Virus record (IMG/VR): IMGVR_UViG_3300005527_000094
Location: 1 to 44,189 of that record
Reading direction: 5' to 3' (one strand)
DNA length: 44,189 bases
Source of the DNA: a virus
Part shown: one piece after another, positions 32,228 through 40,171 of the stretch
Layout of the letters: every line of letters starts with the position of its first letter
Numbering within the stretch: position 1 is the stretch's first letter
Notes under the pieces: model-generated
The model's database searches: none
What the model was told of the DNA's origin: nothing
Seen by the model: the letters and a program-made list of their open reading frames with translations, nothing else
Made by a program: the position numbers and the translations under genes

Positions 32228-32500
32228 ATGGAAAACAAAAATCAAATTACAGTAACTGTAAGTGGTGTACTTACAGACCTTAACAATGGTATGTCAAGAA
32301 AAGAAATCAAGACTAAATACCAATTGAACAATGACCAAATGAAACAACTTTTCTCTAATGAAAACCTAAAAGGTAGAAAGGCTAAGAAGAGTGTTGGTGA
32401 ACTAATCATCATTGATGACATTGCAACACCTGTTACTCAAAGAGAAGTAGTTGCAACTAAGGAAGAAATTGAAGAAGCTGAATTAGTAGCTACTATCTAA
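32228..32500 (+). CDS. Small helix-turn-helix-like protein
   Basis: 90 residues. VLTDLNNGMSRKEIKTKYQL followed by NNDQMKQLFSNENLKGRKAKK reads as a helix-turn-helix of the type in small phage regulators, with the recognition helix near NNDQMKQLF. A basic patch (GRKAKK) and an acidic C-terminal tail follow. It has its own promoter-like box and a strong terminator, so it is a separate unit within the replication arm. Probably regulatory or DNA-binding. Confidence 0.55.
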   Translation: MENKNQITVTVSGVLTDLNNGMSRKEIKTKYQLNNDQMKQLFSNENLKGRKAKKSVGELIIIDDIATPVTQREVVATKEEIEEAELVATI

Positions 32501-32526
32501 GCTTAACTTTAACAAACTTTTATTAT

Positions 32527-32557
32527 AAAGAAAAGGAGAAAAACTCTCCTTTTCTTT
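32527..32557 (+). terminator. 13-bp hairpin terminator
   Basis: AAAGAAAAGGAGA pairs with TCTCCTTTTCTTT around a 5-base A-rich loop. Confidence 0.85.
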
Positions 32558-32617
32558 TTGTTTTTACAAAACATACTTCATATATTTATCTTTTAATTTT
32601 AAAAAAACAATAATACT

Positions 32618-33376
32618 ATGTACGGATATAGTGATGAAACTACAAGTGGTTTAAAATTTGGTATTAACCAAGCCAAAATGACAAAGTTTGAATTTAACCC
32701 TAATGGTGGTAAAGATGGTGCAGCTCAAGAATGTCTTGAAATTGTCTTTGAAATTAATGGTTCTCCTAAAAGTTATCGTCAATTTCCTGTAACTAAGGCT
32801 TATGAAAAGGGAGTAGAAATTACAGACCCTAAACATCCTGCACTCAAGAAAGAATTTAATGCTTTCAATGCAAAAATTTCACAACTTATGAAGTGTTTTG
32901 TTTCTGATGAAGAATTGAAACAAGGATTAATGGGTGTTTCAAACTTTAAAAGTTTCTGTAATGCACTTCAAAGTTTACTTCCATCTGATTTTGCTGAAAT
33001 TGAACTTGATATTTTCTGTCAATATCAGTATCAAGCAAAAGAAGATAAACCTAAGTTTGTAGAAATTCCTAAAGATACCAAACAAGGCAAAGTGTTTACT
33101 CCTCATGTTGAAGGTGATTTTACAACGGTAACTATTAATTCTGAAACTAATGAATTTGTAATGAATGAAGTAGTTCATGAATTAGTACCATTTGGAACTA
33201 AGGAATATGCTCTTGAAATTGGTGAACATACTATAAATGTAGCTAAAGACAAAGGTATTATTTTTGTTAATGAAGCAGGTGAAGTTCATCCAATTAGCAG
33301 AACTGCATGGTTTGCAGCTTCTAATTGGGCTAAAAAAGATAATGGAGAAGAAGCTATTCAATCATCTTGGGATTAA
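32618..33376 (+). CDS. Candidate single-stranded DNA-binding protein
   Basis: 252 residues. The first 60 residues (KFGINQAKMTKFEFNPNGGK ... CLEIVFEINGSPKSYRQFPV) look like strands of an OB-type fold as in phage SSBs. A helical segment with KEFNAFNAKISQLMKCFVSD follows, then a second beta domain, and the protein ends in AIQSSWD. It lies directly before the primase, where phage SSB-like genes are often found. The assignment depends on order and fold impression; other replication roles remain possible. Confidence 0.45.
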   Translation: MYGYSDETTSGLKFGINQAKMTKFEFNPNGGKDGAAQECLEIVFEINGSPKSYRQFPVTKAYEKGVEITDPKHPALKKEFNAFNAKISQLMKCFVSDEELKQGLMGVSNFKSFCNALQSLLPSDFAEIELDIFCQYQYQAKEDKPKFVEIPKDTKQGKVFTPHVEGDFTTVTINSETNEFVMNEVVHELVPFGTKEYALEIGEHTINVAKDKGIIFVNEAGEVHPISRTAWFAASNWAKKDNGEEAIQSSWD

Positions 33377-33390
33377 AATAAACTAAAACT

Positions 33391-34362
33391 ATGTACGGCT
33401 ATCATGAACTAACTTATGATTTAACTGATGTTTTTAATCAAATAAATCAAACTGAAATCTTTAAACACATATTTGGAGATTTTAATGTGGGAGAATATAT
33501 ATGTTCTCCTTTTAGGAAAGATGATAGCCCAGGGTGTTGGATTCAGTTTAGAAATGGAAAACTTTACTTTACAGATTTTGGAAGTAGTAAAGTTAATTTA
33601 GATGCTATAGGAATTATTCAAGAAAAATATTCATTTTCTTTTAGAGAAGCTATTGAGTTTGTACTAAACTTTAAAGCTGAAAATAAAGAAAGTGAATATT
33701 TCTTGTTTAAACAAAAGAATTTTAACTCTGATAGTGGAGAAACATACATTGAAGTATGTCCAAAACCTTTTGATAATTATCAAATGGCATATTGGTCACA
33801 ATTTGGTATTACAAGTACTCAATTGATTCAAGATAATGTTTTTGCTGTTAAATGGTATAGTGTAAATACTAAATCATTTACTCCATTTCCTATAGAAGCT
33901 TGTTATTCAATTAATTTTGGACAAGCTGTTAAAATATGTCGTCCTAAAGCTATCACTTACAAATGGATAACCAATGTAACTAAAAATACAATTGGTGGAT
34001 ACAAGTCTTTACCTTTTTTGGGTAAAGACTTATTCATTTCTAAAAGTTACAAAGATTGGAGAGTACTTTCCAATCTTGGTTTAAATTCCATTTACTTTCA
34101 AAATGAAGGTATGTTTCCTGAAATGGAAGTGCTTGAAACATATTTAAAACTATGGGATAATGTATATATATTATTTGATAATGATGATGCAGGCAAGAAT
34201 GCTTCATTGAAACTTAAGCAATATATAAACAATGCTTATCCTAATAAATCACAAATACTTACACTTCCAACTATTGAAAAAGACCCTGCTGATATAATAA
34301 AAGCAGGTAAAAAATCACAATTACAACAATTTTTAAATTTAACAACAAATGAGAACAGTTAA
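33391..34362 (+). CDS. DnaG-like primase
   Basis: 323 residues. The N-terminal part has ICSPFRKDDSPGC (37-49), the characteristic SPFRxDxxP turn of phage primase zinc-binding domains, and LYFTDFGSS. The Toprim domain shows LFDNDDAGKNAS (261-272), and a conserved Glu before it may lie at EMEVLE. It makes RNA primers for the DnaB-like helicase and PolB system. The next gene (ubiquitin-like) starts 14 bases inside its end, tying that cassette to the replication operon. Confidence 0.85.
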   Translation: MYGYHELTYDLTDVFNQINQTEIFKHIFGDFNVGEYICSPFRKDDSPGCWIQFRNGKLYFTDFGSSKVNLDAIGIIQEKYSFSFREAIEFVLNFKAENKESEYFLFKQKNFNSDSGETYIEVCPKPFDNYQMAYWSQFGITSTQLIQDNVFAVKWYSVNTKSFTPFPIEACYSINFGQAVKICRPKAITYKWITNVTKNTIGGYKSLPFLGKDLFISKSYKDWRVLSNLGLNSIYFQNEGMFPEMEVLETYLKLWDNVYILFDNDDAGKNASLKLKQYINNAYPNKSQILTLPTIEKDPADIIKAGKKSQLQQFLNLTTNENS

Positions 34363-35074
34363 AATTTATTCTACAACCAATGGTTTAAACCAATTGGAAA
34401 CTAAAGCAACAACTTGGGGTCAATTAAAAAATGAAATGAACCTTAGAGGTATTAATTACAGTGGTATGAAAGCTACAGAAAGTAGCAAAAATAACACTCT
34501 TGAATTAGATGAAGCAGGATTACCTGAAGGTAATTTTGTACTTATGTTATCTCCACAAAAAACTAAAAGTGGTAATGGTATGAGTTACAATGAATTGAGA
34601 GCTGCAATTAAAGCTCTTGTAGATAGTAGTGATGAAGCTAAAGCTCACTTTAATCATAGTGGTAAAAACTACACAAACAGAAGTAGAGCAGAATTAGAAG
34701 AGTTATATGAATCTTATTTGAAACTTGTACCTGCTAAATCTGAAACTGTAAAAGTTGAAGAAAAAGTAGAATTTAGTCGTCCAATAATGAATCTTGTAGA
34801 AGATGAATCAGGTGAAATTGTTGGAGAATTTCCTGAAGATGAAGAAGGAAATGAAGGCATGATTACAGATTGCATTGATGACTTAATGCTTACTGATGAA
34901 TATAATGAAAGAACTGATGATTTTGAATTAGCATTTCAATTGTTAAGAGGAGAAATTACTGCTGAAGAACTTAGAAGTAAAACTCCAATGATGCCAATTG
35001 TTCAAGAAAAAACAGCTCCTAAACTTTCACAAGAAGAAGAGGAGTGGATTAGAAAAATGCAAAATAAAGTTTGA
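34349..35074 (+). CDS. Ubiquitin-like (beta-grasp) protein with C-terminal extension
   Basis: 241 residues. Residues 1-70 read as a beta-grasp domain: strand MRTVKIYST, strand NQLETKA, helix TTWGQLKNEMNLRG, strands around MKATESSK and NTLELDE, and last strand FVLMLSPQ. The tail KTKSGNG (71-77) is followed by a helical domain (SYNELRAAIKALVDSSDEAK) and an acidic disordered tail. If it works like ubiquitin, the chain must be cut near Gly75 or Gly77 to expose a C-terminal Gly; the JAMM peptidase two genes on could do this. Resembles MoaD/ThiS-like proteins of Bacteroidota mobile elements. It overlaps the primase gene. Confidence 0.65.
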   Translation: MRTVKIYSTTNGLNQLETKATTWGQLKNEMNLRGINYSGMKATESSKNNTLELDEAGLPEGNFVLMLSPQKTKSGNGMSYNELRAAIKALVDSSDEAKAHFNHSGKNYTNRSRAELEELYESYLKLVPAKSETVKVEEKVEFSRPIMNLVEDESGEIVGEFPEDEEGNEGMITDCIDDLMLTDEYNERTDDFELAFQLLRGEITAEELRSKTPMMPIVQEKTAPKLSQEEEEWIRKMQNKV

Positions 35075-35101
35075 AAGTCAACTCTTTTAATTATTGCAAT
35101 T

Positions 35102-35152
35102 ATGGTTTTAGGTAGTATAGGCTTATTACTTTTAGTTGCTTATACATTATAA
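35102..35152 (+). CDS. 16-residue hydrophobic peptide frame
   Basis: ATG at 35102 opens MVLGSIGLLLLVAYTL and stops at 35152. The segment could insert in the membrane. It lies between the ubiquitin-like gene and a terminator. The frame is very short, and the upstream codons (ATTATTGCAATT) extend the hydrophobic stretch without an ATG. Coding status is doubtful, but the position deserves a ribosome-profiling look. Confidence 0.25.
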   Translation: MVLGSIGLLLLVAYTL

Positions 35153-35156
35153 AATT

Positions 35157-35184
35157 AAGGTCTTGGTAGAAATATCAAGACCTT
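35157..35184 (+). terminator. Hairpin terminator with GAAA loop inside the conjugation cassette
   Basis: AAGGTCTTGGTA pairs with TATCAAGACCTT (one G-U) around GAAA, followed by TTTAATTT. It separates the ubiquitin-like gene from the E2/JAMM/E1 genes and may set the ratio of modifier to enzymes. Confidence 0.85.
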
Positions 35185-35199
35185 TTTAATTTAACAACT

Positions 35200-36465
35200 A
35201 TGCTAAGTGTAAAACATTATTTAAGTAAAAAAAATTGGGGTGAATACATTCCAATAATTGAAAGAAAATTAAGAAGTGAAGATGTAACAACTTGGTTTCC
35301 ATATTATAATGAACTAAAAACAGTATTAGATAATCTTGGATTGGAATATGAAATATCTTTAAGTTATTCTTTTAAGGTGCATCATGTTGATTACAAGAAT
35401 CATTTGTATTTTACAAGTGAAGATGTTCATCCACTTGTAGTCAAACATTTTACAAGTTATGACACTTGTGTAGTATGTACACCTGTTGTTAAAGTAACTA
35501 TTCATTACCCTAAGATTCAAATTACTAACTCCAAAAAAGAATCAGTTGAAATTGAAGATTTATTTATAAGTTCTACATTTCATCTTAATGGAAAAGTATG
35601 TAATGATGGTTCATTTATGGAAGGTATGAAAACTACTTATTCAGCAGAACATCTTAAAATGGGTTATGTACATTCACATTTGCCAAGTAAGTCAAAATAT
35701 CAAAGTCAACAAGGTAAAATTTTTATCAAAGAAGAACAATATCAAAGATTTAGTAAATTTTGTACAGGTGAGGGGCCTATTACAAGTGTGTTTGTACTTA
35801 TAGAATCACATTTTAAATCTAATCCAATTAAAGATGATTCTTTTAAAGAAGAATTACAAAATCTTTATCAACTATGGTTTAGTGTAATAGATACAACTGT
35901 AAAATGGGAATCATTAGAAGGTACTCCTCATTACAGAATGGAAGCTATACATGAAACAGATTCTATCTTAAATGATAAAAATATTGTTGATACTCTTAAA
36001 GTTGCATCAAATTATTATGGAAAAATTAGAAATGTAATTGATACCAGTAAATATGATTTTTTCAATGAAAAAGGACAAATTGTAAAAAAACATGATTTTG
36101 AATTACTTGCATTTAAAGAAATTCCTGCAATTACTCCTAACTTTTTAGTAGCTTATAAAAACTTTTTAATAATTACTTGTGATGGGGTAGTTGTTGAAGA
36201 TGTTGCTACCTCTAATCAAGTATTTGAGTTTGTTATAACCCCTTCTAAAGTAGGATTTTACTTTAACAAAAATAAATTTAACTTAACTGTAAAACAAGAA
36301 ACAAGTAATGGAAAAATTGAATTTAGATTTAAACAGTTCTTCAAAGAACTTATCTACAAACTCTTTGAAAAACAATCATTCTACCACTCAAGGAACTACT
36401 ACCAAAATGTTCAAACAAGAAATCAAGCAACAATTGCCATTTCTGAACCTGATGGGGAGTCCTAA
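35200..36465 (+). CDS. E2-like conjugating enzyme candidate
   Basis: 421 residues. The centre has HYPKIQITN (102-110), VEIEDLFISSTFHLNG (116-131), GYVHSHLPS (155-163) and FCTGEGPI (187-194). A Tyr-Pro strand, His-containing segment and single Cys in a CxGxGP turn (Cys188) fit the E2/UBC-like families described in bacterial mobile elements, where Cys takes the modifier from E1. The order modifier, E2, JAMM, E1 supports it. The C-terminal 200 residues are unassigned. The HSH triad resembles but does not complete a JAMM motif, as no Ser/Asp follows at the right spacing. Confidence 0.5.
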   Translation: MLSVKHYLSKKNWGEYIPIIERKLRSEDVTTWFPYYNELKTVLDNLGLEYEISLSYSFKVHHVDYKNHLYFTSEDVHPLVVKHFTSYDTCVVCTPVVKVTIHYPKIQITNSKKESVEIEDLFISSTFHLNGKVCNDGSFMEGMKTTYSAEHLKMGYVHSHLPSKSKYQSQQGKIFIKEEQYQRFSKFCTGEGPITSVFVLIESHFKSNPIKDDSFKEELQNLYQLWFSVIDTTVKWESLEGTPHYRMEAIHETDSILNDKNIVDTLKVASNYYGKIRNVIDTSKYDFFNEKGQIVKKHDFELLAFKEIPAITPNFLVAYKNFLIITCDGVVVEDVATSNQVFEFVITPSKVGFYFNKNKFNLTVKQETSNGKIEFRFKQFFKELIYKLFEKQSFYHSRNYYQNVQTRNQATIAISEPDGES

Positions 36466-37492
36466 TGTAGTACTTTCAGAAACTGTACAAAAAAAGATTA
36501 ATCATCTATGTAAAGTAATTAATACTGTAGAGTGGAGTGGTTGTATGTTTTACAGTATAGAAGGTACTTTACTATCTCCTGAAACTTTAAAAATTGAAAT
36601 TGTAGATTTAATTCCTTTAGATAAAGGTACTACAGGATTTACAGAATATAGTTTTGATGAAAGAGTAATGCAATATCTTATAACTAATGATTATTTTCAT
36701 TTGAAAATTGGACATATTCATAGTCATCATAACATGAAAACCTTCTTTTCAGGTACAGATTTAGAAGAAGTAAATGAAAACTCTGAACACATGAATCCCT
36801 ATCTCTCCTTAATTGTGAATAATGCAGGAGATTTTAGTTGTAAATTAGCATTCAGAGTTAAATCATTACACACTCCAAGTTATGAACTACAAGACATTAA
36901 CAATAACAAGATTACTTTTACTAAAAAAGAAGCTACTGAATTTGTAGCTAATTATGATTGTAGAGTAACAAGTGCTGTTTCTTTAGATGATAGTTTCTTA
37001 AATCAAATTACAGAAATTTCTAAGAAAAGAGATGTAATTAATGAACAAAAAGCCATTGCTACTTTAGCACCACATTTTAGTAAAACTACTCCATTACATG
37101 ACTTTAACTTTAAAAATGATTTAGAGTTAAGTAATCCATTTACTTTTGAAGAAGATAATGAAGTTACATTAGAATCTGAAGAAGGATTTTATTGTTATGT
37201 ACTTAGATTAGGTCAAGCAATAAATGGAGATACAATGGAAGAAGTAATGGAAGATATTGAAGAATCTATTAAAGTTGATGGATTTAGTTTTGAAGAAGTA
37301 TCTAATATTATTAAAAAGAACTTTAGAAAATTTATCAAAGATTTTTATAACATGAAAGTTGTTGATAAAGAAGAGTTTAACTATTTATGGGAAGGATTAT
37401 TAGATGAAATTCAATTTTCAGAATTTGAATTTGTTGATGATTTTTTAGAACACTTAAACATGAAGGAAAATGGAAACAATAGAAAGAAATAG
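36407..37492 (+). CDS. JAMM/MPN+ metallopeptidase (deconjugase or modifier-processing)
   Basis: I choose the ATG at 36407 (59-base overlap); an ATG at 36308 would overlap by 158. From this start the 361 residues hold Glu42 (VEWSG) and a full JAMM motif: His105-Ser-His107, seven residues, Ser115, Gly-Thr, Asp118 (HSHHNMKTFFSGTD). These bind zinc and catalyse isopeptide cleavage in JAB/RPN11-type enzymes. The C-terminal region is acidic and helical. Likely substrates are the ubiquitin-like precursor at 34349 or its conjugates. Its last bases overlap the E1 start by 23. Confidence 0.85.
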   Translation: MFKQEIKQQLPFLNLMGSPNVVLSETVQKKINHLCKVINTVEWSGCMFYSIEGTLLSPETLKIEIVDLIPLDKGTTGFTEYSFDERVMQYLITNDYFHLKIGHIHSHHNMKTFFSGTDLEEVNENSEHMNPYLSLIVNNAGDFSCKLAFRVKSLHTPSYELQDINNNKITFTKKEATEFVANYDCRVTSAVSLDDSFLNQITEISKKRDVINEQKAIATLAPHFSKTTPLHDFNFKNDLELSNPFTFEEDNEVTLESEEGFYCYVLRLGQAINGDTMEEVMEDIEESIKVDGFSFEEVSNIIKKNFRKFIKDFYNMKVVDKEEFNYLWEGLLDEIQFSEFEFVDDFLEHLNMKENGNNRKK

Positions 37493-38204
37493 ATTTAAAG
37501 ATGCCTTATGGTTTGGTAAAGATTGTAAAATGTTAATTGGAGGAAGTGGTGGCATTGGCTCATGGTTAGCTTTCTTTTTAACAAGAGCAGGATTTAGCAC
37601 AACTGTTTATGATTTTGATACTGTAGAAGCTCATAATCTTGGAGGTCAGTTATTCAAAGTTTCAGATGTAGGTAAACCAAAAGTAGATGCTTTGACAGAT
37701 GTGATTGAAGAATTCAATGGTTATGATGTAAATATCACTACATATAATCTTAGATTAACTCATGAAACTGATTTAAGTACAATTACAAGATATTATCATG
37801 GGCCTGTTTTCTATATTAGTGCATTTGATAATATGGAAGCAAGAAAAATACTGTTTAGTAAATTTAAACTTCATCAATCAAGATATGATTACCCTGCCTA
37901 TTTTATTGATGGTAGATTACTCATGGAACAAATGAGAATTTATTGTTTTAATCAAAAACAAGAGAAACTTATGAATGATTATGAAACTAATCATTTATTT
38001 GATGATTCAGAGGTGATAGATGCTTCATGTACAATGAAACAAGTTTCTCATACAGCAGCTATGATAGCTTCTCACATGACTGCATTTATTACAAATGCAA
38101 TTACAAACATGTATGAATTTAACAGAGAAGAAGTATTTAAAGTACCTTATATTTGGGATTATCTTATTCCAAATAATTTAATAACTGAAACTCACACACT
38201 ATGA
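37470..38204 (+). CDS. E1/ThiF-family activating enzyme
   Basis: 244 residues. The Rossmann-type adenylation domain has GGSGGIGSW (24-32), Asp48 and Asp50 in VYDFDTVEAHNLGGQ (46-60), the DVGKPKVDAL segment (66-75) with a conserved Lys, and AFDNMEARK (118-126) with Asp120 and Arg125. Cys187 (DASCTMK) is placed where ThiF/MoeB-like enzymes carry the catalytic or metal Cys. The product should adenylate the ubiquitin-like protein and pass it to Cys188 of the E2 candidate. The stop overlaps the next gene by four bases. Confidence 0.87.
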   Translation: METIERNRFKDALWFGKDCKMLIGGSGGIGSWLAFFLTRAGFSTTVYDFDTVEAHNLGGQLFKVSDVGKPKVDALTDVIEEFNGYDVNITTYNLRLTHETDLSTITRYYHGPVFYISAFDNMEARKILFSKFKLHQSRYDYPAYFIDGRLLMEQMRIYCFNQKQEKLMNDYETNHLFDDSEVIDASCTMKQVSHTAAMIASHMTAFITNAITNMYEFNREEVFKVPYIWDYLIPNNLITETHTL

Positions 38205-38749
38205 GCTTTATAGATTATGCTTTACCACCAAGATTTATTTCAGGTAGGTATCAACAAACAAGGTTAGATATATTCAAAGGAGCAGATTATGATATGGAAT
38301 ATAGATTCTATCATGATAACTCTTATGATATTCTTAGTCTTGAAAAGAAATCTACTAAGTATTTAGAACAAGTGTTTTTAGCTGGAAGTTACAGGTTAGT
38401 TAAGTTTGTAGATAAGTTTTATGCAGGTCATGGGTTAATAATGAATACTCAATTAGAAATAATAGGTGCAATTGTAACTCTAAGAAGTACTTATGAAAAT
38501 GGTTTTCATTTTAAAAGAGGTAAGAACAGAAGAACAAATATTAGACCTGAAGCATGGTTTGCATTTTTTAGTTTTGAGTTTGTAGATAGTTTCCCAAAAG
38601 AATTCAGTAAAATTGTAAAATATTTGGGAGAAATTGGCATTTCTATTAAAATCATGTCAACTAAAGAACTAAATAAAACATTGAATAAAAAAAGAAATAC
38701 AATTGGACATCAAATTAACAATCCACAATTTTATTCATCTTTAAAATAA
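38201..38749 (+). CDS. Unknown protein coupled to the E1 gene
   Basis: 182 residues, aromatic and basic (YALPPRFISGRYQQTRLDIF ... FHFKRGKNRRTNIRPEAWFA), with a helical C terminus. It starts within the E1 stop (ATGA), so it is made together with the conjugation enzymes. It may be a substrate, a target adaptor or an unrelated replication protein. It is not recognised. Confidence 0.6.
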   Translation: MSFIDYALPPRFISGRYQQTRLDIFKGADYDMEYRFYHDNSYDILSLEKKSTKYLEQVFLAGSYRLVKFVDKFYAGHGLIMNTQLEIIGAIVTLRSTYENGFHFKRGKNRRTNIRPEAWFAFFSFEFVDSFPKEFSKIVKYLGEIGISIKIMSTKELNKTLNKKRNTIGHQINNPQFYSSLK

Positions 38750-38753
38750 CACA

Positions 38754-39125
38754 ATGGCTACAAATACTAATAGAAATAAAGGGCACTCAGCAGAAAGATT
38801 ATACTCTACTAAGTTCAAAACTCTATTCCCTGATTGTCAAACATCAAGATATGCATCAAGAATGTTAGATGATGCAGGAGTTGACCTTGCTAATATTCCT
38901 CTTTTAGTACAAATAAAAGCAGGAGTACATAAGGGAATGAAACCTCAAGATATTCTTAAAAATATCAAAGATAATCTTCCTAAATCTGAATTACCTAAAG
39001 TACTAATTCACCACAAACAAGGTAAACCTGGAGTTAAAAGAGATGAATTTTCATCTTTAGTTACAATGACATTTGATGATTTTTTTAAATTGTTACAATT
39101 AGCTTATGATAATAAGGAGCAGTAA
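38754..39125 (+). CDS. Holliday-junction-resolvase-like PD-(D/E)XK nuclease
   Basis: 123 residues. KGHSAERLYSTKFK (9-22) with Glu14, then DDAGVDL (39-45) with Asp44 and LVQIKAG (51-57) with Gln53 and Lys55, match the archaeal Hjc-type/VRR-NUC nuclease core. A basic helix-turn region (KVLIHHKQGKPGVKR) follows. It probably cuts branched DNA before packaging or in recombination. It overlaps the following exonuclease gene by 20 bases. Confidence 0.75.
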   Translation: MATNTNRNKGHSAERLYSTKFKTLFPDCQTSRYASRMLDDAGVDLANIPLLVQIKAGVHKGMKPQDILKNIKDNLPKSELPKVLIHHKQGKPGVKRDEFSSLVTMTFDDFFKLLQLAYDNKEQ

Positions 39126-40170
39126 AGAAGATGTGCAGGAGTATATAAATTCTCCTGCACTTAATCAATCTAAATTGAAATTACTTGGAATTTCAGCACA
39201 AGCATTTCAAGAAGTTAAAGACCCTGAAATGTTTTTTGAAGAAAAAGAACACTTCATCATTGGTAAAGGTGTTGATGATTTCATTACAATGGGAGAATCA
39301 TACTTTGAGGAAAACTATTATGTAAGTAGATTCTCTAAACCAAGTGCTGTAATTATGAGCATTGTACAAGAATTATTTGCAAATAGAAGTACTGATATTT
39401 GGTTAGATATTCCATCTGATGACATTTTAGAAATCATAGTTAAACATGAATACCAGCCAAATTGGAAACCTGAAACTAAAATTAAAAAGATTTCAGAAGA
39501 AGGTGAAATGTATTGGTTTGAGTTACGTGAAAGTGAAGGTAAGTCTATACTAAGTATTGAACAATACTCTAAAATCATGAGTATAATTACTCAATTAATT
39601 ACTCATGAATACACTAAAGAGTTATTTGTACATGATACACATGAAGATGCTTATTACCAATTACCTATTTACTTTGAAGTTGAAGGAGTATTATGTAAAG
39701 CACTTCTTGATATGGTAATTGTTAATCATGAAACTAAAGAAGTAATTCCCTATGACATTAAAACTATGGGAGATTATACTAAGTTTTTTGATTATCAATC
39801 ATTTAAGAGGAGGTATGATATACAAGCAGCATGGTACACTGAAGGTTTATACCAATGGATGATTAACAATTATCCTGATTACAATTTATGTACATTTAGA
39901 TTTATAGTTGCAAGTACTACGCAAAAATGTGACCCATTATTATTTATTACTACACCTGATTTCTTAAATGCAGGTATGTTTGGATTTGAAAAAGAAGTAC
40001 TCCACTTTGTAGGACAAGATGAAGTTTATGCTAATTCTAAATACAAAGGTTGGAAAGAACTTTTAGAACAATACAAATGGCATGAAGAAAATGGATGGGA
40101 GCATGATTATGAATGTTTTCACACCAAAGGTGTATTTTCTTTGTCATCAAGTTTTAAAAGAGAGTGTTAA
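39106..40170 (+). CDS. PD-(D/E)XK exonuclease, RecB/RecE-like
   Basis: 354 residues. The N-terminal SPALNQSKLKLLG and FIIGKGVDDFI (50-60), followed by LLDMVIVNH (200-208), VIPYDIKTMG (213-222) and DIQAAWYTEGL (238-248), are the motifs of RecE/Cas4-type nucleases (Asp202, Asp217, Lys219, Gln240). Such enzymes resect DNA ends for recombination and pair with the Sak4-like ATPase encoded upstream. Close to the family known as DUF3799. Confidence 0.8.
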   Translation: MIIRSSKEDVQEYINSPALNQSKLKLLGISAQAFQEVKDPEMFFEEKEHFIIGKGVDDFITMGESYFEENYYVSRFSKPSAVIMSIVQELFANRSTDIWLDIPSDDILEIIVKHEYQPNWKPETKIKKISEEGEMYWFELRESEGKSILSIEQYSKIMSIITQLITHEYTKELFVHDTHEDAYYQLPIYFEVEGVLCKALLDMVIVNHETKEVIPYDIKTMGDYTKFFDYQSFKRRYDIQAAWYTEGLYQWMINNYPDYNLCTFRFIVASTTQKCDPLLFITTPDFLNAGMFGFEKEVLHFVGQDEVYANSKYKGWKELLEQYKWHEENGWEHDYECFHTKGVFSLSSSFKREC

Positions 40171-40171
40171 A

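Noticed and set aside
36308-36406. Longer start for the JAMM gene
   Set aside because: It would overlap the E2-like gene by 158 bases and adds a Ser/Asn/Thr-rich stretch with no domain; the ATG at 36407 is more economical, though not proven.
35200-36465. JAMM peptidase function for the E2-like candidate because of its HSH
   Set aside because: After HSH (158-160) there is no Ser and Asp at the required spacing, unlike the next gene where the motif is complete.
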